Origin: Datisca glomerata
Lineage: Eukaryota; Streptophyta; Magnoliopsida; Cucurbitales; Datiscaceae
DNA length: 64,000 bases
Assembly: GCA_003255025.1 (NCBI GenBank)
Contig: QANY01005049.1
Location: forward strand, 62,001 to 126,000
Direction: 5' to 3'
Position numbers and translations under genes: made by a program. Positions 22,641-35,039 of the stretch are shown here, in pieces. The first letter of the stretch is position 1; each line of letters opens with the position of its first letter. The notes beneath the pieces are model-generated. The model was not told the origin of the DNA, did not search any database, and saw only the letters and a program-made list of their open reading frames with translations.

Positions 22641-22782
22641 ACCACTTGCCATGCAGTGGTCATTTTTTCAGTTCTAGCTCTTCCACCCAACGTTGATTCC
22701 TTTACCCATAATCCTATAGGTGTACTCATAAATACAAGAAGATGATCTAAAGCTGATAAAAAACCATTTACTGACATTCAGA

Positions 22783-23740
22783 TCGAAGAAGAATTGAGAG
22801 AACAAACATATTTAGTTACGTTTATTTCTTGTTGGTTTGCGTATTTGCTCCTCTGCTAAGACATCCGAATTTCATTTATCCTAGCACTTTCAAGATTGCT
22901 AGCTTAATGGCGATAGGACAACAATTTATACTTGCAGGCTAGTTTTAACCAATATTTGTCATGGATCAAACCGAATCGCTCGCGCTCCTAGTCTAGTTGG
23001 TTGATCTGGTGCTTGTTTTCCTATACATTACATTTATGGTTGGTTGGCACATTGCTTTTAAAAACATTATAAGACCCCTCTCAAATTTATAGGCCCCGTA
23101 ATGACTGTATATTCTAAGGAGGGAGGTGTTATTTACTTTTGTGAACGTAGGGCTCAAGAGCTAATACACGGAGGTAGGGAGATAAATTGGCATGCAAACT
23201 TATATGTCAAAAACAGACATACACAATTGGTTGATGATGGTACCCTTTCGCGATCACAACTAGCATACTTTATTAGCATTCACTCATGTTATTTATCAAT
23301 ACATCGTGATGATATTTTCCTTCTGGAGTCTTATAGTCATTATAGGTTTGGTAGACAGTTTGGCCTCTGTCAAGATATCCCTAGTGATTCATCAAGAGAT
23401 GTACGATCAACTTCTTTAGATGTTGTCTTGAAATTTTGACGTATATGACTCAGACACCTACAATGCCAAAAGTATTTTTTCTAGCATGTGACCTTATTAC
23501 TCGTGATTGAACTATGGCAAGATATAAGATTTGGTGGTCCAAGAAACATAGCACATGTTTATCGGGTGGCTTAGATAGCTTAAAGTCAAGTACATCTCAT
23601 GTATCATCTAAACCCAAAAGAACCAAGAATGCCCATGATGTAAATAATTTTGGTGGCAAGGATCTTCATTTACTCGAAGTGAAACTGTACATCAAGAGGC
23701 TATAAGTCCATTAAATTTCATCGTCGTCTCACCTATTTTT
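22783..23740 (+). pseudogene. PMD (plant mobile domain) fragment, right arm of inverted repeat
   Basis: The plus strand begins with EELREQTYLVTFISCWF (22790-22840). A 112-codon frame at 23101-23439 includes ELIHGGREINWHANLY and SHYRFGRQFGLCQDIPSD, the latter a hallmark-like word of PMD proteins. A second frame at 23514-23705 continues the tail (WWSKKHST). It is the inverted counterpart of 21400-22305. Frameshifts and stops divide it, so it is not an intact gene. Confidence 0.72.
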
Positions 23741-23989
23741 AATGTTGTGAAAAAGTTATGAATTTCATTATCTTTCTTTTCTCCTCAATTTAATTATTTA
23801 ATTATTTATATTTTTTAGATGAGCCTCTCTCCGTTGCTGAAAGTGCCACAATTATGACGAATGATAATGGAAGCGACTTAGAAGAACCAAGCTGACCAAT
23901 CTCACAACTGATAAATTTTTCAGAATTGTACCAAGCGATTCGTGCTTTCCTGAACATGTTGATACTTTGATAACCACTTTTTCTGTACT

Positions 23990-24400
23990 TCTTTTAATGG
24001 GCTATTAATGACCTTACCCAAGTCTTGAAGGAAGCCCTCACACTTTATGGGAATGCCACATAAGGCAAGATGGCCAACACTAAAGTTCGGAAGGAAACTC
24101 TCACACTTTGAACGATTGTCAAAGCAAAACAAATATGGTCATCAACAAAGCCCTGAAGGAAAGCCTCGCAGTTTGGGGGAATACCACTACAAGGAAAGAT
24201 GATCATCACCAAATTTTGGAAGGAATTCCTCACGCTTTAGGGGAACACCACTACAAGGAAAGTTGGTCATCATTAAAGTCTCGAAGGAAATCTTTGCATT
24301 ATGGAGGAACGTCACTGCAAGGAAAGATGGTTGTCACCAAAGTTCCAAAGGAAACACTCATACTCTGAAGGAACGCCACTGCAAGGAAAGATGAAATGCC
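23990..24400. repeat. 63-64-bp tandem repeat array 2 (inverted relative to array 1)
   Basis: AAGGAAAG-type landmarks fall near 24064, 24127, 24191, 24255, 24319 and 24383, so the step is 63-64 bases. The unit is the complement of the array-1 unit (GGGGAACACCACTACAAGG against CCTTGTAGTGGTGTTCCCC). It lies just right of the right PMD arm. Confidence 0.85.
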
Positions 24401-25029
24401 ACTACTTTGGAATAATAGCATTCACAAATAAATTAGGTAATAGTTTGATTATGCCTAGGCCATTGCCCCAATGGCCTAGGGCCCTTCAATGGGACCCATT
24501 TTGATTGATATTGTCAATTATAAATATAATTTCTTGTAATTTAATTTATTTTCTTGAGAGAAATTGTGAATTTATTTTTTATTTGTAATAAATTATTACA
24601 TATCGTGTTCTTCACAAATTTTTTATCAATGTTTCTTGTCAAAGTTATATTTAAGGAAAAGATAAAATACTACAACTAGAACCTACGATCTTATGGTGTG
24701 TGTTTACGAGCTATAGATAAAATATTTGCTAATTTTATATTTTCCTTATGCTATATAGTTTGTTTCTTGTATTATCTTTCAATTTTTTAAAATTTAGATC
24801 TATGGCATATAAATAAAAATTCAAAGAATTGTAATTTCTAATTCTTTTTTATTTTTTCTTTACTATTTTTTTTTTCTTATTTGTCTTAATAAAAAACTAA
24901 ACAAATGAATGAATAGATGTATATTCATATATTATTGTTTTTTTTACTGAGTGTGTATGGATATATATTTCCTTAAGATAGTATATATTTTTTCATTCAC
25001 ATGTAATCTTACAAATATCAACTCAACTA
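24401..25029. other. AT-rich stretch with a 12-bp perfect palindrome
   Basis: CCTAGGCCATTG at 24454-24465 and CAATGGCCTAGG at 24469-24480 form a perfect hairpin with a 3-base loop. The rest is T-rich with no gene recognised. Confidence 0.6.
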
Positions 25030-25042
25030 TTGTTGTGTTCAA

Positions 25043-25722
25043 TGTTGTTAAAATCGCGATTCGGATCATAGGACCATACGATCCTACGATTTCATAGCTA
25101 TCAAATGATCTTGATCAAAAATAAAATTGAATCTTGTAGGATCATGGTAGGATCAGAACGGGATTGGAAGGATCTGTAGGATTGCAATCTGGATCCGATT
25201 CTATGCGATCCTACATCTCTGTAATATTATGTGTCTTGACATGTACTTTCTCACATTAATATTTGAATTCATAAAATCTCTTTTTTGGGTGCTCGTTATT
25301 GTATGGAATTAAGAGTAAAATGGTTTTCAGAGCAAAAAAATATGCAAAAATTTTGTTAGATAATTTTAATTTTGAGGAACTTAAAGAAATTAAATTTGAT
25401 TTGTCTTTGTTGTTTTACTCTTTTAAGTGATTGAGTGTGAAAGTTCTTTGGAGGAACTTAAGAAATTATATGTTCAGGATTAAATTTGAGTTGACTATTT
25501 TGAGAAATTATATATTGTAGACCTTTATAAAGTAGTTGTTTTTATATTTAATTTTAGTTAAAGAAAGTTGTTAATTTATTTTTAAGGACCTCAATTTTTT
25601 TAATATTTTAATTATTTATATTTAGTAGGATCTTATGATCCTCGATTTGATCTGCAAGACCACTCAACCGATCTGCCAGATCCCTTGACCAATCCGAGTC
25701 AAAAATACGATCCTGACAATCT
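25043..25722. mobile_element. GATC-rich insertion flanked by 13-bp direct repeats
   Basis: TTGTTGTGTTCAA occurs at 25030-25042 and again at 25723-25735, bracketing 680 bases. Both ends of the insert are rich in GATCCTACGATC-type words in inverted arrangement (left 25055-25215, right 25625-25712), while the middle is AT-rich and non-coding. This suggests a small non-autonomous element such as a MITE. The superfamily is unclear because 13 bases is longer than usual MITE target duplications. Confidence 0.6.
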
Positions 25723-25735
25723 TTGTTGTGTTCAA

Positions 25736-28283
25736 GTTTGACAATATTTTTTCCTTCGGTACACACATTATTAAATATTTACATATGATGTTCAATTGTA
25801 GACCGGCATTGTAACATAATAAATATTAGAAAATGAAAAATAAAACTACAATAAAATTAAAAAAAAATCATATATATATATATATGATTTAATTTATTAT
25901 TTTATATATTGAAGGTCCTATTTGATATATTCAAATTAAAGTAGTTTGAGCTGCCCTTGGTTTGACTAACTCAGAAGAAGCATGAATACAAATGACAAAT
26001 ATATATTAAATGAAAAGACTTGAAGGAAGAAGGAATCACCTTTGACGTAAAGATGAAAGTAGCCCGTATGACCAAATCGAAGATGACTCTAATGCTACTA
26101 CATCAAAACAAATTTCAGAGTCAAGAATACTTGAGGAGTTTTTTTAAGACTATCATAAAAAGGAAGAATTATAATCAAATTTGATTAAGAAAATCATTTG
26201 ATAATTGTTGTCCAATTCAAGGTAAAAAAAATTCACATATACAGTGGTGAACTGGTTCTAATATCATGCTGTTGGCAAAGTGAACTAATGTCAAATAAAA
26301 AAATGATGAAAGGGATGGACTTGTTGGCAATAAATGTCTATTGTTATGCATAAAGTGGGGTATACGTATTGGGTAACGGAGAAAAATATAATGAATAAAA
26401 CGGTTTGAAATCAATGGGCATGAAATCAACATGCATGCTTCTTTGTGCTTGAAAAAAGGTGAAAATCAGTTGCTCTACTACATGCTTTGGCGAAAGAGGA
26501 GAACAAAAGAAGAAGCCATATATGTTAAAGGAAACGAAAAGAAAAATAAAGAAAGGGGCAGTATACCTGACTGATGGCTATAAGGTGGAAGAAGAAAGCA
26601 GGTTCACTTAAATTTATAGGATTAGAGTCGGTGCCTTCTTTAACCGAAACTTATTCTCCACGTTTTTTTTCCTTTAAACTAAGTTCACAAGAGTTGGTAA
26701 CTTCTCAAGAATAAAGTCATCATTAGAGTCCTCCAATGAATTAAACTCCCATGAGTCATGAACAAATCAAACTCTTGTAGTCGGTTACACTTGTGACTTG
26801 TGAGCTGGTTTAAAAAAGAAAAGAAATAAGAAGATTATCTTATCATATTGCTCAAATTACTTAAGGATAAAATTCATGTGTTTATCACTTTCCATTTTGT
26901 TCAAATTACAAAATTTAAATTAATGTCCTGGGAGATGAGAACAGTAAAAAGTCGAAACTTAACCTCAAAATTCGAAACTTGCTCACTCATCATGCTCCTA
27001 CCGCGTTGTGGTCAAGTTCGAGGGGCATTTGTTTAAAAATAAATTTTAGACTAATCACACACCACATCATACGTTGGTGGATCCACAATTGATCAATCAA
27101 AATTTGTCAAATATCATGTTTAAATACCAGTTAAATTATGTCAAATGCCAATAAATAATTGGACAATTATTCAATTGCGAATAAGAAACCTCCACATGTC
27201 TTGATGACGCATAAGGTGAAATCAAATAATCACATGTGTTATTCTAAATAGCCAGTAAAATTTGATCACGTATCACAAACCTCCCTCAAACCTCTATAAA
27301 TATGTGTGGGCCTCATTTAAAAAAAAGGAGAGGAAGAAGTTATTTGCCATCACAAGTTTACAAGATTCGGCTTTCGATTCAAGAAATTCACTATATAAAG
27401 CTTCAAATTGAAGTTTGCTATAAGAGAAGAATCAGAAGATTATTTTTTGTTAAGAATTCATAAACAAATATTGCACTCATCGTGATTATCAATAAAAATA
27501 TTATATTTGTCCATTGATTTCGTTGTTTGATTTTTCTATTAATGAAATTTGTGCGTCCTATGTATACCATCTACATATCTAAAAATTGAGTGTACCTTGA
27601 GTATTGATGTAACCTGATATTGCCGGGCCAGAGAAACAAAGTGAGTTTTGAGTCGATCCTAAATGAGATAAGGTTCCATATATTTGACAATAAAACGATG
27701 GGACAATGAGTAGAGGAGGTAGAGGAGGCAAGAACACTGTCGTCACTTCAAAGGGTAAAACACTCCCAATAGTTAAAAAAAATATTGCTTTTGCATTTTA
27801 ACATATCCGGTACTGTTACTACTTCCCTATAAGATCAAGTTGGTAGTATTGTATTCTATTAGGAATAATATGGAGAAAGAAAATATAAATTGTAGTCCTT
27901 TCTTTTGTATGGAGGCTCCAACAATCACAAGTGAAGTAAGCAAGTAAACCGAGATTACTAAGTTTATAAACTTGAAGTGTCTATGCTATCTGTTACTATT
28001 TTTCTTTTTCTTTTTCTAGTGAAAAATAGAATATTATTGAAGAATGAATGTAAGGTGTATAGTTTGTTGTAATCTTGTATAATGAAAACTTGATGTACAT
28101 CCACTTATAGCTAAAGAAACTTCTAGTTCTAGGTGAATTCACAAGGGGCTAAGATCATCCTATCATATCATGGGTGAAATTTTTTGTAACGAACTAAACT
28201 GAATCGAAAATGACTGATTCTCTCAATTCCTTAGAGGACTTTGATTCAGTTGAATTCAATTTGAAGTTTGAGTAGTTTTCGAG
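25736..28283. other. AT-rich DNA without a recognisable gene
   Basis: It includes a short TA palindrome at about 25869-25886. A small frame from ATG 27706 (MSRGGRGGKNTVVTSKGK) stops soon and has no recognised family. A minus-strand frame at 26217-26432 is also unremarkable. No transposon protein motif was seen. Confidence 0.5.
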
Positions 28284-28720
28284 TTGAACCTAATTGAACT
28301 TTATTTTTCTATGGAAATTGATTTTTACATGTTGCAATTGCAAGGTGCAGATGTTATTCTTGGAGTTAAATGGTTGGAACTGCTTGGTAAAATTACCATG
28401 GACTATATAAGGCTCTGTATATGGAATTTGAATGGAACGGCTCAACTATTCATTAACAAGGGGAACCATTGATTCATATGGAGCAAATTCAACTCAATCA
28501 ACTTCGTCGTTTATCAAAATCATAAGGTATCTCTCAATACTTTCAGTTATTTGCCTTTATTGTTGAGGAGGGAGCTAGTACAACAGATGCTCAATGACCT
28601 AATCCTTTGTTGTCCTTGTTAAGTGAGAATGAAAATTTGTTTTCTGAACCTTCAACCTTACCACCATATCGTCTAACTGAATACATTTTATTCAACCTTA
28701 CAAACTTAAGTAAATTAATA
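28284..28720 (+). pseudogene. Ty3/gypsy protease-to-RT linker remnant
   Basis: The frame 28284-28472 reads LQLQGADVILGVKWLELLGKITMDY, a signature of the end of the gypsy (chromovirus-like) aspartic protease. After a stop and frame changes, words such as LLSENENLFSEP and LPPYRLTEYI (28612-28690) match the segment just before reverse transcriptase. No other part of the element is present, so it is an isolated remnant. Confidence 0.82.
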
Positions 28721-29709
28721 AATAACAAGATAAATATATATATTTTATTCAATAAACCTCTACGTTGACACCGTCTACATCAAATAGATTATGTCTTTAA
28801 AGATAATAAAAATAGAATATGAACAACATTTTAACAAAAATTACTTTGGTCTAGTGGTAAAGAATATCTTTATTGAGGGTGAGGTCAAAGTTCAAACTCT
28901 AATGTATTCATAATTTTAAAAAAATTGGCAATTAGGAGAACTAACAAGCCGGTCCTGTCCAGGCTCGTAGGCTGGGCCAGGCCGGTCCAGCTGTGGCTCA
29001 AGATACAAGGCCTGGATCAGACTGTTATGAGCCTGCGGGCTGGGGCTAACGGGTTATACAGTTCGAGTTGGTCTAGACCTGAATTTTAACGGGCCGAACC
29101 AATTCACTTACTACCTCTACTCCTAACCCTCATGCTTGATGGCGGTGGCGTATTCACATTGCTAGAAACCTAGAATGGAGTGCCAAATTTATGACACCAT
29201 CACCTTACTCCATTCATTTCACGAGTCATCACCATGACGCAGTACTGAAAACTTATTATACAAGAAATCTTTTTTTCTAATATTTAGATAGATGGGAGGA
29301 AGAACATTTGAAAAACCTTGTCCGCTTCTTTCCAATTTGGAGAAAACTCAGAAGAGAAAAAGTTTGATTGAAGGACAACTTGAACTTTTATAAAATTAAG
29401 CATATGAAAACTAATGTCCAAAAATCGATTAGAATGTGTAAAATTGATGTCCAAAGGACCAAAACTAAGCCAGGTGTGTTTTCTCCACCTTATTTTTACC
29501 GATCATAAAATGTTATTGAAAATTATATGTGGTAAATTTTAATTTATCTTTTAAATATAGATGTGTCAATCGAAACGTGAGTTTTAAAATGTAGTAGAAT
29601 GAAAATAGACTTTGAAAATGTAGTATGTCTTAGAGACTGTTTGGATAGACTTAAAAAAATAACTTCAAGTTTTGAAATCTCATAAATTCAATTATTTCTT
29701 TATATTATG
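28721..29709. other. Non-coding stretch with a GGCC-rich patch
   Basis: 28950-29110 is markedly G/C-rich with repeated GGCC, GGGCC and CCGGTCC words in mixed orientation, unlike the AT-rich surroundings. It could be the end of an unrecognised DNA transposon. No coding frame was found. Confidence 0.4.
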
Positions 29710-30094
29710 AATTAGTTTGGAAGGAAGAAATGTACAGAAAAACTCTTCGAACGGTTCTTGGACTATTAAAAAATTAATCATGTTGTTCATCTTTTCATCA
29801 AACTCTTTTCACCGGTCATATAGTTTATTGTTATTGTCTAATTCCATATTGAAATTTTAAGTATTATCTTAAGTAACTATATCATTTTGAGATTCTCATT
29901 TAGAGATGTCATTTATATGCACAGGTATTTGTATCTCCGAATATCTACATATGTAGATCCGATATGAATTATTGTAAATGAATGTGGGATGAGTTTGATT
30001 TTTTTTTTACTTTTTATACTCAGTAGGATATCAAAGTGGTATGGGGCGGTTATGAAGCACCAATAAACTACCTTCAAAAACCACCATCACCTCA

Positions 30095-30782
30095 TCTCTA
30101 CTATATTAAAAAAGATTTAATGAGGAGAATTAATTTCTCCTTATACTCTTTAAACCCTATTAAATATAGTATAAATTAAGTTTTTTTTGTTATTTAAGTC
30201 ATTTAAACTCTATTAACTAATTCATCTTTTACTAACATTTTATGAATTTTTTTATTTTATATTATTATGTCATTAGAAATGTGATGGATCATATATATTA
30301 TTTTAAAAATTTTTACAGTGGATATTTTTGTCAATAATGTTATTGTCTATCTTTAATTCTTTTTATTTTTTTGTTTAGTTTTTTTAATTTAATAAGAAAT
30401 ATAATAATTTTTAATGTCCATCACTCGTAGTCAAATAGTTTTTTAGATGTAAGTTTCTCTTCCCAACTAATTTGAAGTTTCTTTTTAGCTCATCTTACGA
30501 TATTAAGTTTGTTAGGATTGTGCGTTCTTTAATTTAAATTTCTTGTAGATAATTCATCATCTCAAGATCATGCACTCCTTATTCAAATTTTGAACTATTT
30601 GCAATAACTATATTATAAATCTATAATCTCTAAATTATACATGATCCGTTTGAATTTCTTATAATCTGTAATAATATAACTGTAAATATGAGAAAACAAC
30701 CATTTTTTTTTGTTTAGATTTAAAATTTATTGTATAATTTTAAAATTCTTCAATACGCGTGAAGCACGTGCTATTCTACTAA
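30095..30782 (+). mobile_element. Helitron copy 1, non-autonomous, 688 bp
   Basis: The 5' end is TCTCTACTATATTAAAA, preceded by A; the 3' end is CTAA, followed by T. A short GCGTGAAGCACGTGC hairpin ends about 8 bases before it. These are the TC start, subterminal hairpin, CTRR end and A-T target of Helitrons. There is no Rep/helicase gene. The second copy has the same length once Copia-2 is removed. Confidence 0.82.
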
Positions 30783-31285
30783 TTTCTCAAAGAGATGGAT
30801 GCGTTTCTCAAATCATCACAACCAAACCCAATCATCAATTGGAATTCTTCAGTTTTATAATCGAACAAAATCAATCCATCAATTGAATAATCAAACTAAA
30901 ATTCACTTAATCGAACCATAATTTATCATCTTGAGATCATGCACTCAATATTCAAATTTATATCTATTTGCTATATTATAAATTTATAATCTCCAGATTA
31001 TGCATGATCTGTTTGAATTTCTTATAATCTGTAATAATTTAACTGTAAATATGAGAAAATTATCATTTTTATTTTTTTGTTTAGATTTAAAATTTATTTT
31101 ATAATTTTAAAATTCTCCAATACGTGCGAATCACGTGCTATTCTACTAATTTCTCAAAGAGATGGATGCGTTTCTCAAATCATCACAACCAAACCCAATC
31201 ATCATTTGAAATTCCTTAATTTTATAATCGAACCAAATCAATCCATCAGTTGAATAATCAAACTAAAATTCACTTAATCCAACCA
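30549..31285. repeat. Tandem duplication of the Helitron 3' half plus flank
   Basis: 30549-30918 and 30919-31285 are near-identical and adjacent. Each holds the last 230 bases of the Helitron (from CATCTCAAGATCATGCACTC or its variant) and about 135 bases of outside DNA ending in AAATTCACTTAATC. The second partial Helitron ends CTAA at 31146-31149 with hairpin arms ACGTG and CACGT. Confidence 0.88.
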
Positions 31286-31800
31286 AAATTCATCAATTCT
31301 ATAATTGAATAATACTAACATTCATCAATATATGAACAAAAGAAACTAAAATTTGTCAATTTTATAATCAAACAAAACATAGATCCTCAATTTTATAATT
31401 AAATAACCAAATTAAATTTATCAATTGACAATCGAACCAGACAGAATCATCAATTATTAAGCGAACTAAAATTCATCAATTTTATAATCATATGTAACTA
31501 AAATTTATCAATTTTATAATAAAAAATTAGTAAATTTCTACATGTTATAATCGAATAACATTAAAATTCATCAATTTTATGATCAAGCGGAACCAAAATT
31601 TATCAATTTTGCTGTCGAGCTAACCTAAATCATCAACTTTATGGTCAAATAGCCAAAACTAAATTCATCAATTTTATAATCGAATAAAACCTAACATTCA
31701 TGAAATTTAAATTGAACTAAATAAAATTATCAATTGAATAATAAAATTAAAATTTATTAATTTTATAATCGATTCGAATCAAATGTAAACATCGAATAAT
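31270..31800. repeat. Degenerate ATTCATCAATTTTATAATCGA repeat, copy 1
   Basis: The words AATTCATCAATTTTATAATCGAA and close variants recur every 25-50 bases, often as AAATTTATCAATTTTA. No reading frame survives. The array is repeated in copy 2 of the segmental duplication (38160-38990). Confidence 0.75.
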
Positions 31801-32738
31801 ACTAAATTTCTTCAATATCAATTTTACTTTGGGAAGGAAGAAATGTGTAGAAAAAATCTCCGAACGGTTCTTGGAATTTTAGAAATTAATCATGTTCATC
31901 TCTTCATCGAACTTTTTTCACCGGTCATATAGTTTATTGTTATTGTCTAATTTCATTTTGAAATTTTAAGTATTATCTTAAGTAACTATATCATCTTGAG
32001 GTTTTCATTTAGAGATGACATTTATACGTGTGGGTATTTGTATTCGCGGATATCCGTATTTGTGGATCGGATATGAATTATTGTAAATGAATATGGGTTG
32101 AGTTTGGTTTTTTACTTTTTATACCCGTAGGATATCAAACGTGTATGGTGCGGTTATGAAGCACCAATAAGCCACCTTAAAAACCCATCATCACCTCATC
32201 TTTACTATATTAAAAGGGGTTTAAGTAGGAGAAGCTTTTGATTTTCCCGTATACCCTTTAAGCCCATTAAATATAGTATAGATTAAGTAGTTTTTGTTAT
32301 TGAAGTCATTTAAACTCTATTAACTAATTAAGTGTTTACTAACACTTTGTAAAAATTTGTATTTTATATCATTATGTCATTAGAAATGTGGTGGATCATG
32401 TATATTATTTTAGAGATCTTTATATCATGAACATTGTTTGTTAATAATGTTACTGGCTATCTGTAATTCTTTTATTTTGTTGTTTTGTTTTTTTTATTTT
32501 ATAAGAAATGCAATAATTTTCAATGTCCATTACCCGTAGTAAAATAGTTTGTTAGATGTAAGTTTCTCTTCTCAAATAGTTTTAAGTTTGTTTTATCTCA
32601 TCTTACGATATTAAATTTGTTAGGATTGTGCGTACTTTAATTTAAATTTTTTGTAGATAATTTATCATCTCAAGATCATGCACGCCTTATTCATGTTTCC
32701 CGTTATTTGCAATAATTATATTGTAAATATACCATCTC

Positions 32739-33051
32739 TGTAAAAGAGAGATGAGAGACTAAGAAACGAAGAACAAAGCTCGAGAAAGAGAGAAGGAGAA
32801 AGTGTACTGAATTCTTTAAAACTTCATTAACCTCCTTTTGTGAATTATGTACAGTATTTAAAGACTTCCTTTGCTAACTAATTCAGCAAAAAATAATTCT
32901 AACTTCATAACTAAACTAACAACTTAGTTAATCAATATAAGAGTACTATAAAACTAACATTAACAGGTGATATGGCATTTGTTGCCCAACTGTAATGGCA
33001 TCCAATTTAGTAAGTTGAGAGTGATTATATGGCTGATTATGTGGCTTAATA
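32739..33051 (-). repeat. Copia-2 3' LTR
   Basis: This 313-base LTR reads on the minus strand from TATTAAGCCACATAATCAG to CTCTCTTTTACA. The expected first TG is TA here. CTTTAAATACTG on the minus strand is a likely TATA region. The purine tract GATGGGGGA (minus) adjoins it at 33052-33060. Confidence 0.92.
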
Positions 33052-33054
33052 TCC

Positions 33055-34560
33055 CCCATCAAGCTGAATGGGGTGGTGACAACCGGAAGAGCTTGTTGTT
33101 TAAGTAAATAAATCGATGGGTTGACATTGTCTTGGTTAAAACGTCTACAAGTTGATCATTGGAAGGAACATATTTCACTTCCAGACTTTTGTTTGTTACT
33201 TTGTCTCTAATAAAAAGAACATCTAGTTCAATAAGCTTACTTCTGGCATGCAATACTAGATTAGAAGCCAATGACAGTGCACTCACATTATCAACTCATA
33301 AAACTGGTGAAAGAGAAGACTTGTAATGCAGTTCAGAAAGTAGGTTTTGAAACCACTAAATTTCAGCAGCAGCATTAGACATACACCTGTACTCGCACAT
33401 GTTGAGCTTCTGTCATCTACATCACCAACCCAATCAGCATCTGAATATTCTATTATGTCCACTGATTTAGACGGCTTAATGAGTAAACCTTCATCTATTG
33501 TTCCTTTTTACCTCAAGATTCTTTTACAAGAATGCCAGTGAAGAATGGTTGGTTTGTAAAGATATTGACTCAATTTATTGACAATGAAGGCTATATCTGT
33601 CCTGGTTATAGACAGGTATTGTAAAGAACCTATGGTGCTTCTAAACATGGTGATATCAGTGAAGAGATCTCCTTCATGAGCAGACAACTTAACACTGGAA
33701 CAAGTTAATGAGGTACTTGGTTTTGCCCCATTCATTTTGGTTTTTTAAAGCAAGTCAGCAATGTATTTCTTTTGTGTGAGGTTCATTCCACTAGAGCTTC
33801 TCTTCATTTCAACTTCAAGAAAATAATGAAGGATTCCAAGGTCTTTTAAAGCATATGTCTGATTTAGTTTGTCATTAAGGAGCCGAATCCTTATTCTATC
33901 ATTGCATGTGACAAGAATGTCATCTACATACACAAACGCTAGGAGTAAAATATTGTTATTCCTGTAAATGAATAAAGAGTTGTCAGATTTACAGTTAACA
34001 AAGCCCCAGTCAATCAGCGAGTCTTTCAGCCTATCATATTAGGCCCTTGGAGCCTGTTTTAACCCATAGAGTGCTTTCCTGAGATGACAAACATGATTAA
34101 GTCTGGTTCTATCAATAAATCTCACTCGTTGAGCCATGTACACATCTTATTTGATGAATCCATTACGAAAAACATTATTCCGATCAATTTTCCTAACAAC
34201 TCAATAAAAAGTAATAGCAAGATGAAGAATAACCCTCACAGTTGTAGGTTTAATAATATGAGTAAAGGTTTCTTTGAAATCTATGCCTGGTTTTTTATGA
34301 AAATCCTTAGAAACAAGCCTAGTTTTATACATTTCTAAGCTTCCATAAGACTTAGTTTTAACCTTGAACACCTATTTGTTTCCTATAAGAGACATATCTT
34401 TCCCGTAAGACACTAGATCTTAAGTTTTGTTCTTCAAACGAGCATCAATTTCCACTGTCATAACTATAAACCAGGAAGGATTGGTAAGAGCTTGCTCAAC
34501 ACATGTTGGTTCAGAGGGTAGGTCTATAGAAGTCAGAGGATGTTTAGTGGTAATACGAGC
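33055..34560 (-). pseudogene. Copia-2 reverse transcriptase and RNase H remnant
   Basis: On the minus strand, reverse transcriptase includes [11 protein letters not shown] (about 34075-34040) and the catalytic block YVDDILVTCND (33930-33895), with a thumb to 33745. The segment GSLQYLSITRTDIAFIVNKLSQYL follows at 33640-33570. RNase H ends with VLFIRDKVTNKSLEVKYVPSNDQLVDVLTK at 33220-33130. Frames are broken several times, and part of the RNase H core between 33500 and 33300 is disturbed. Confidence 0.9.
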
Positions 34561-35039
34561 TTACATTTAATTATTCCATTTCTTGACATAGTCATCATAT
34601 TGTGGGTGGAATTTCTAGTAGAAATGACTTGGTTAAAAAATTGTGCAGGTATAGATTAAGTTATAGGCTGTCTGTTGAGTGAAGGATTAGCTAAACTAGG
34701 TAAGTCTATCATAAGCTTATCAGCTATAGAAGGGAAATCAGGAAAGTTTATAGTAGAAGGAGGTAAAGCAGGAATTTGACTAGATAATAAAGAAGTTGAG
34801 TTACCTGAGTTTTCCTCATTAGGATCAAGATTCTGAGCAGTGGGAGAACTTGTTGATGTAGAATCCAAAGGGGTCCGTATATTGACATATTCCTATAATG
34901 TTGATCTTGAAGATATAGGCATGGAATTTGAATGTAAAACAAAAGTAATGGTAGGTAAATTACTAGCAGATAAAGAACTGGTGTTTTGATTGGGACATAA
35001 TAGTTCTTTATAAGGAAATTTGGATTCATTAAACCTCAC

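Larger units (their letters stand above)
29710..31830. repeat. Segmental tandem duplication, copy 1
   Basis: This 2.1-kb block is repeated at about 31831-38780. The shared order is a leader (GAACGGTTCTTGGA, TTTTCACCGGTCATATAG), the Helitron, the words TTTCTCAAAGAGATGGATG and CAACCAAACCCAATCATC, then a long degenerate ATTCATCAATTTTATAATCGA repeat. Copy 2 is longer only because Copia-2 is inserted in it. Copy 1 additionally contains a local duplication of the Helitron 3' half. Confidence 0.88.

Noticed and set aside
22532..22777. 81-codon minus-strand frame across the 63-bp array
   Set aside because: It mirrors the repeat on the other strand and shows no domain; treated as a by-product of the period being a multiple of three.
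27706..27790. Small RGG-containing frame (MSRGGRGGKNTVV)
   Set aside because: It stops quickly, has no splice or family support, and cannot be told from chance.
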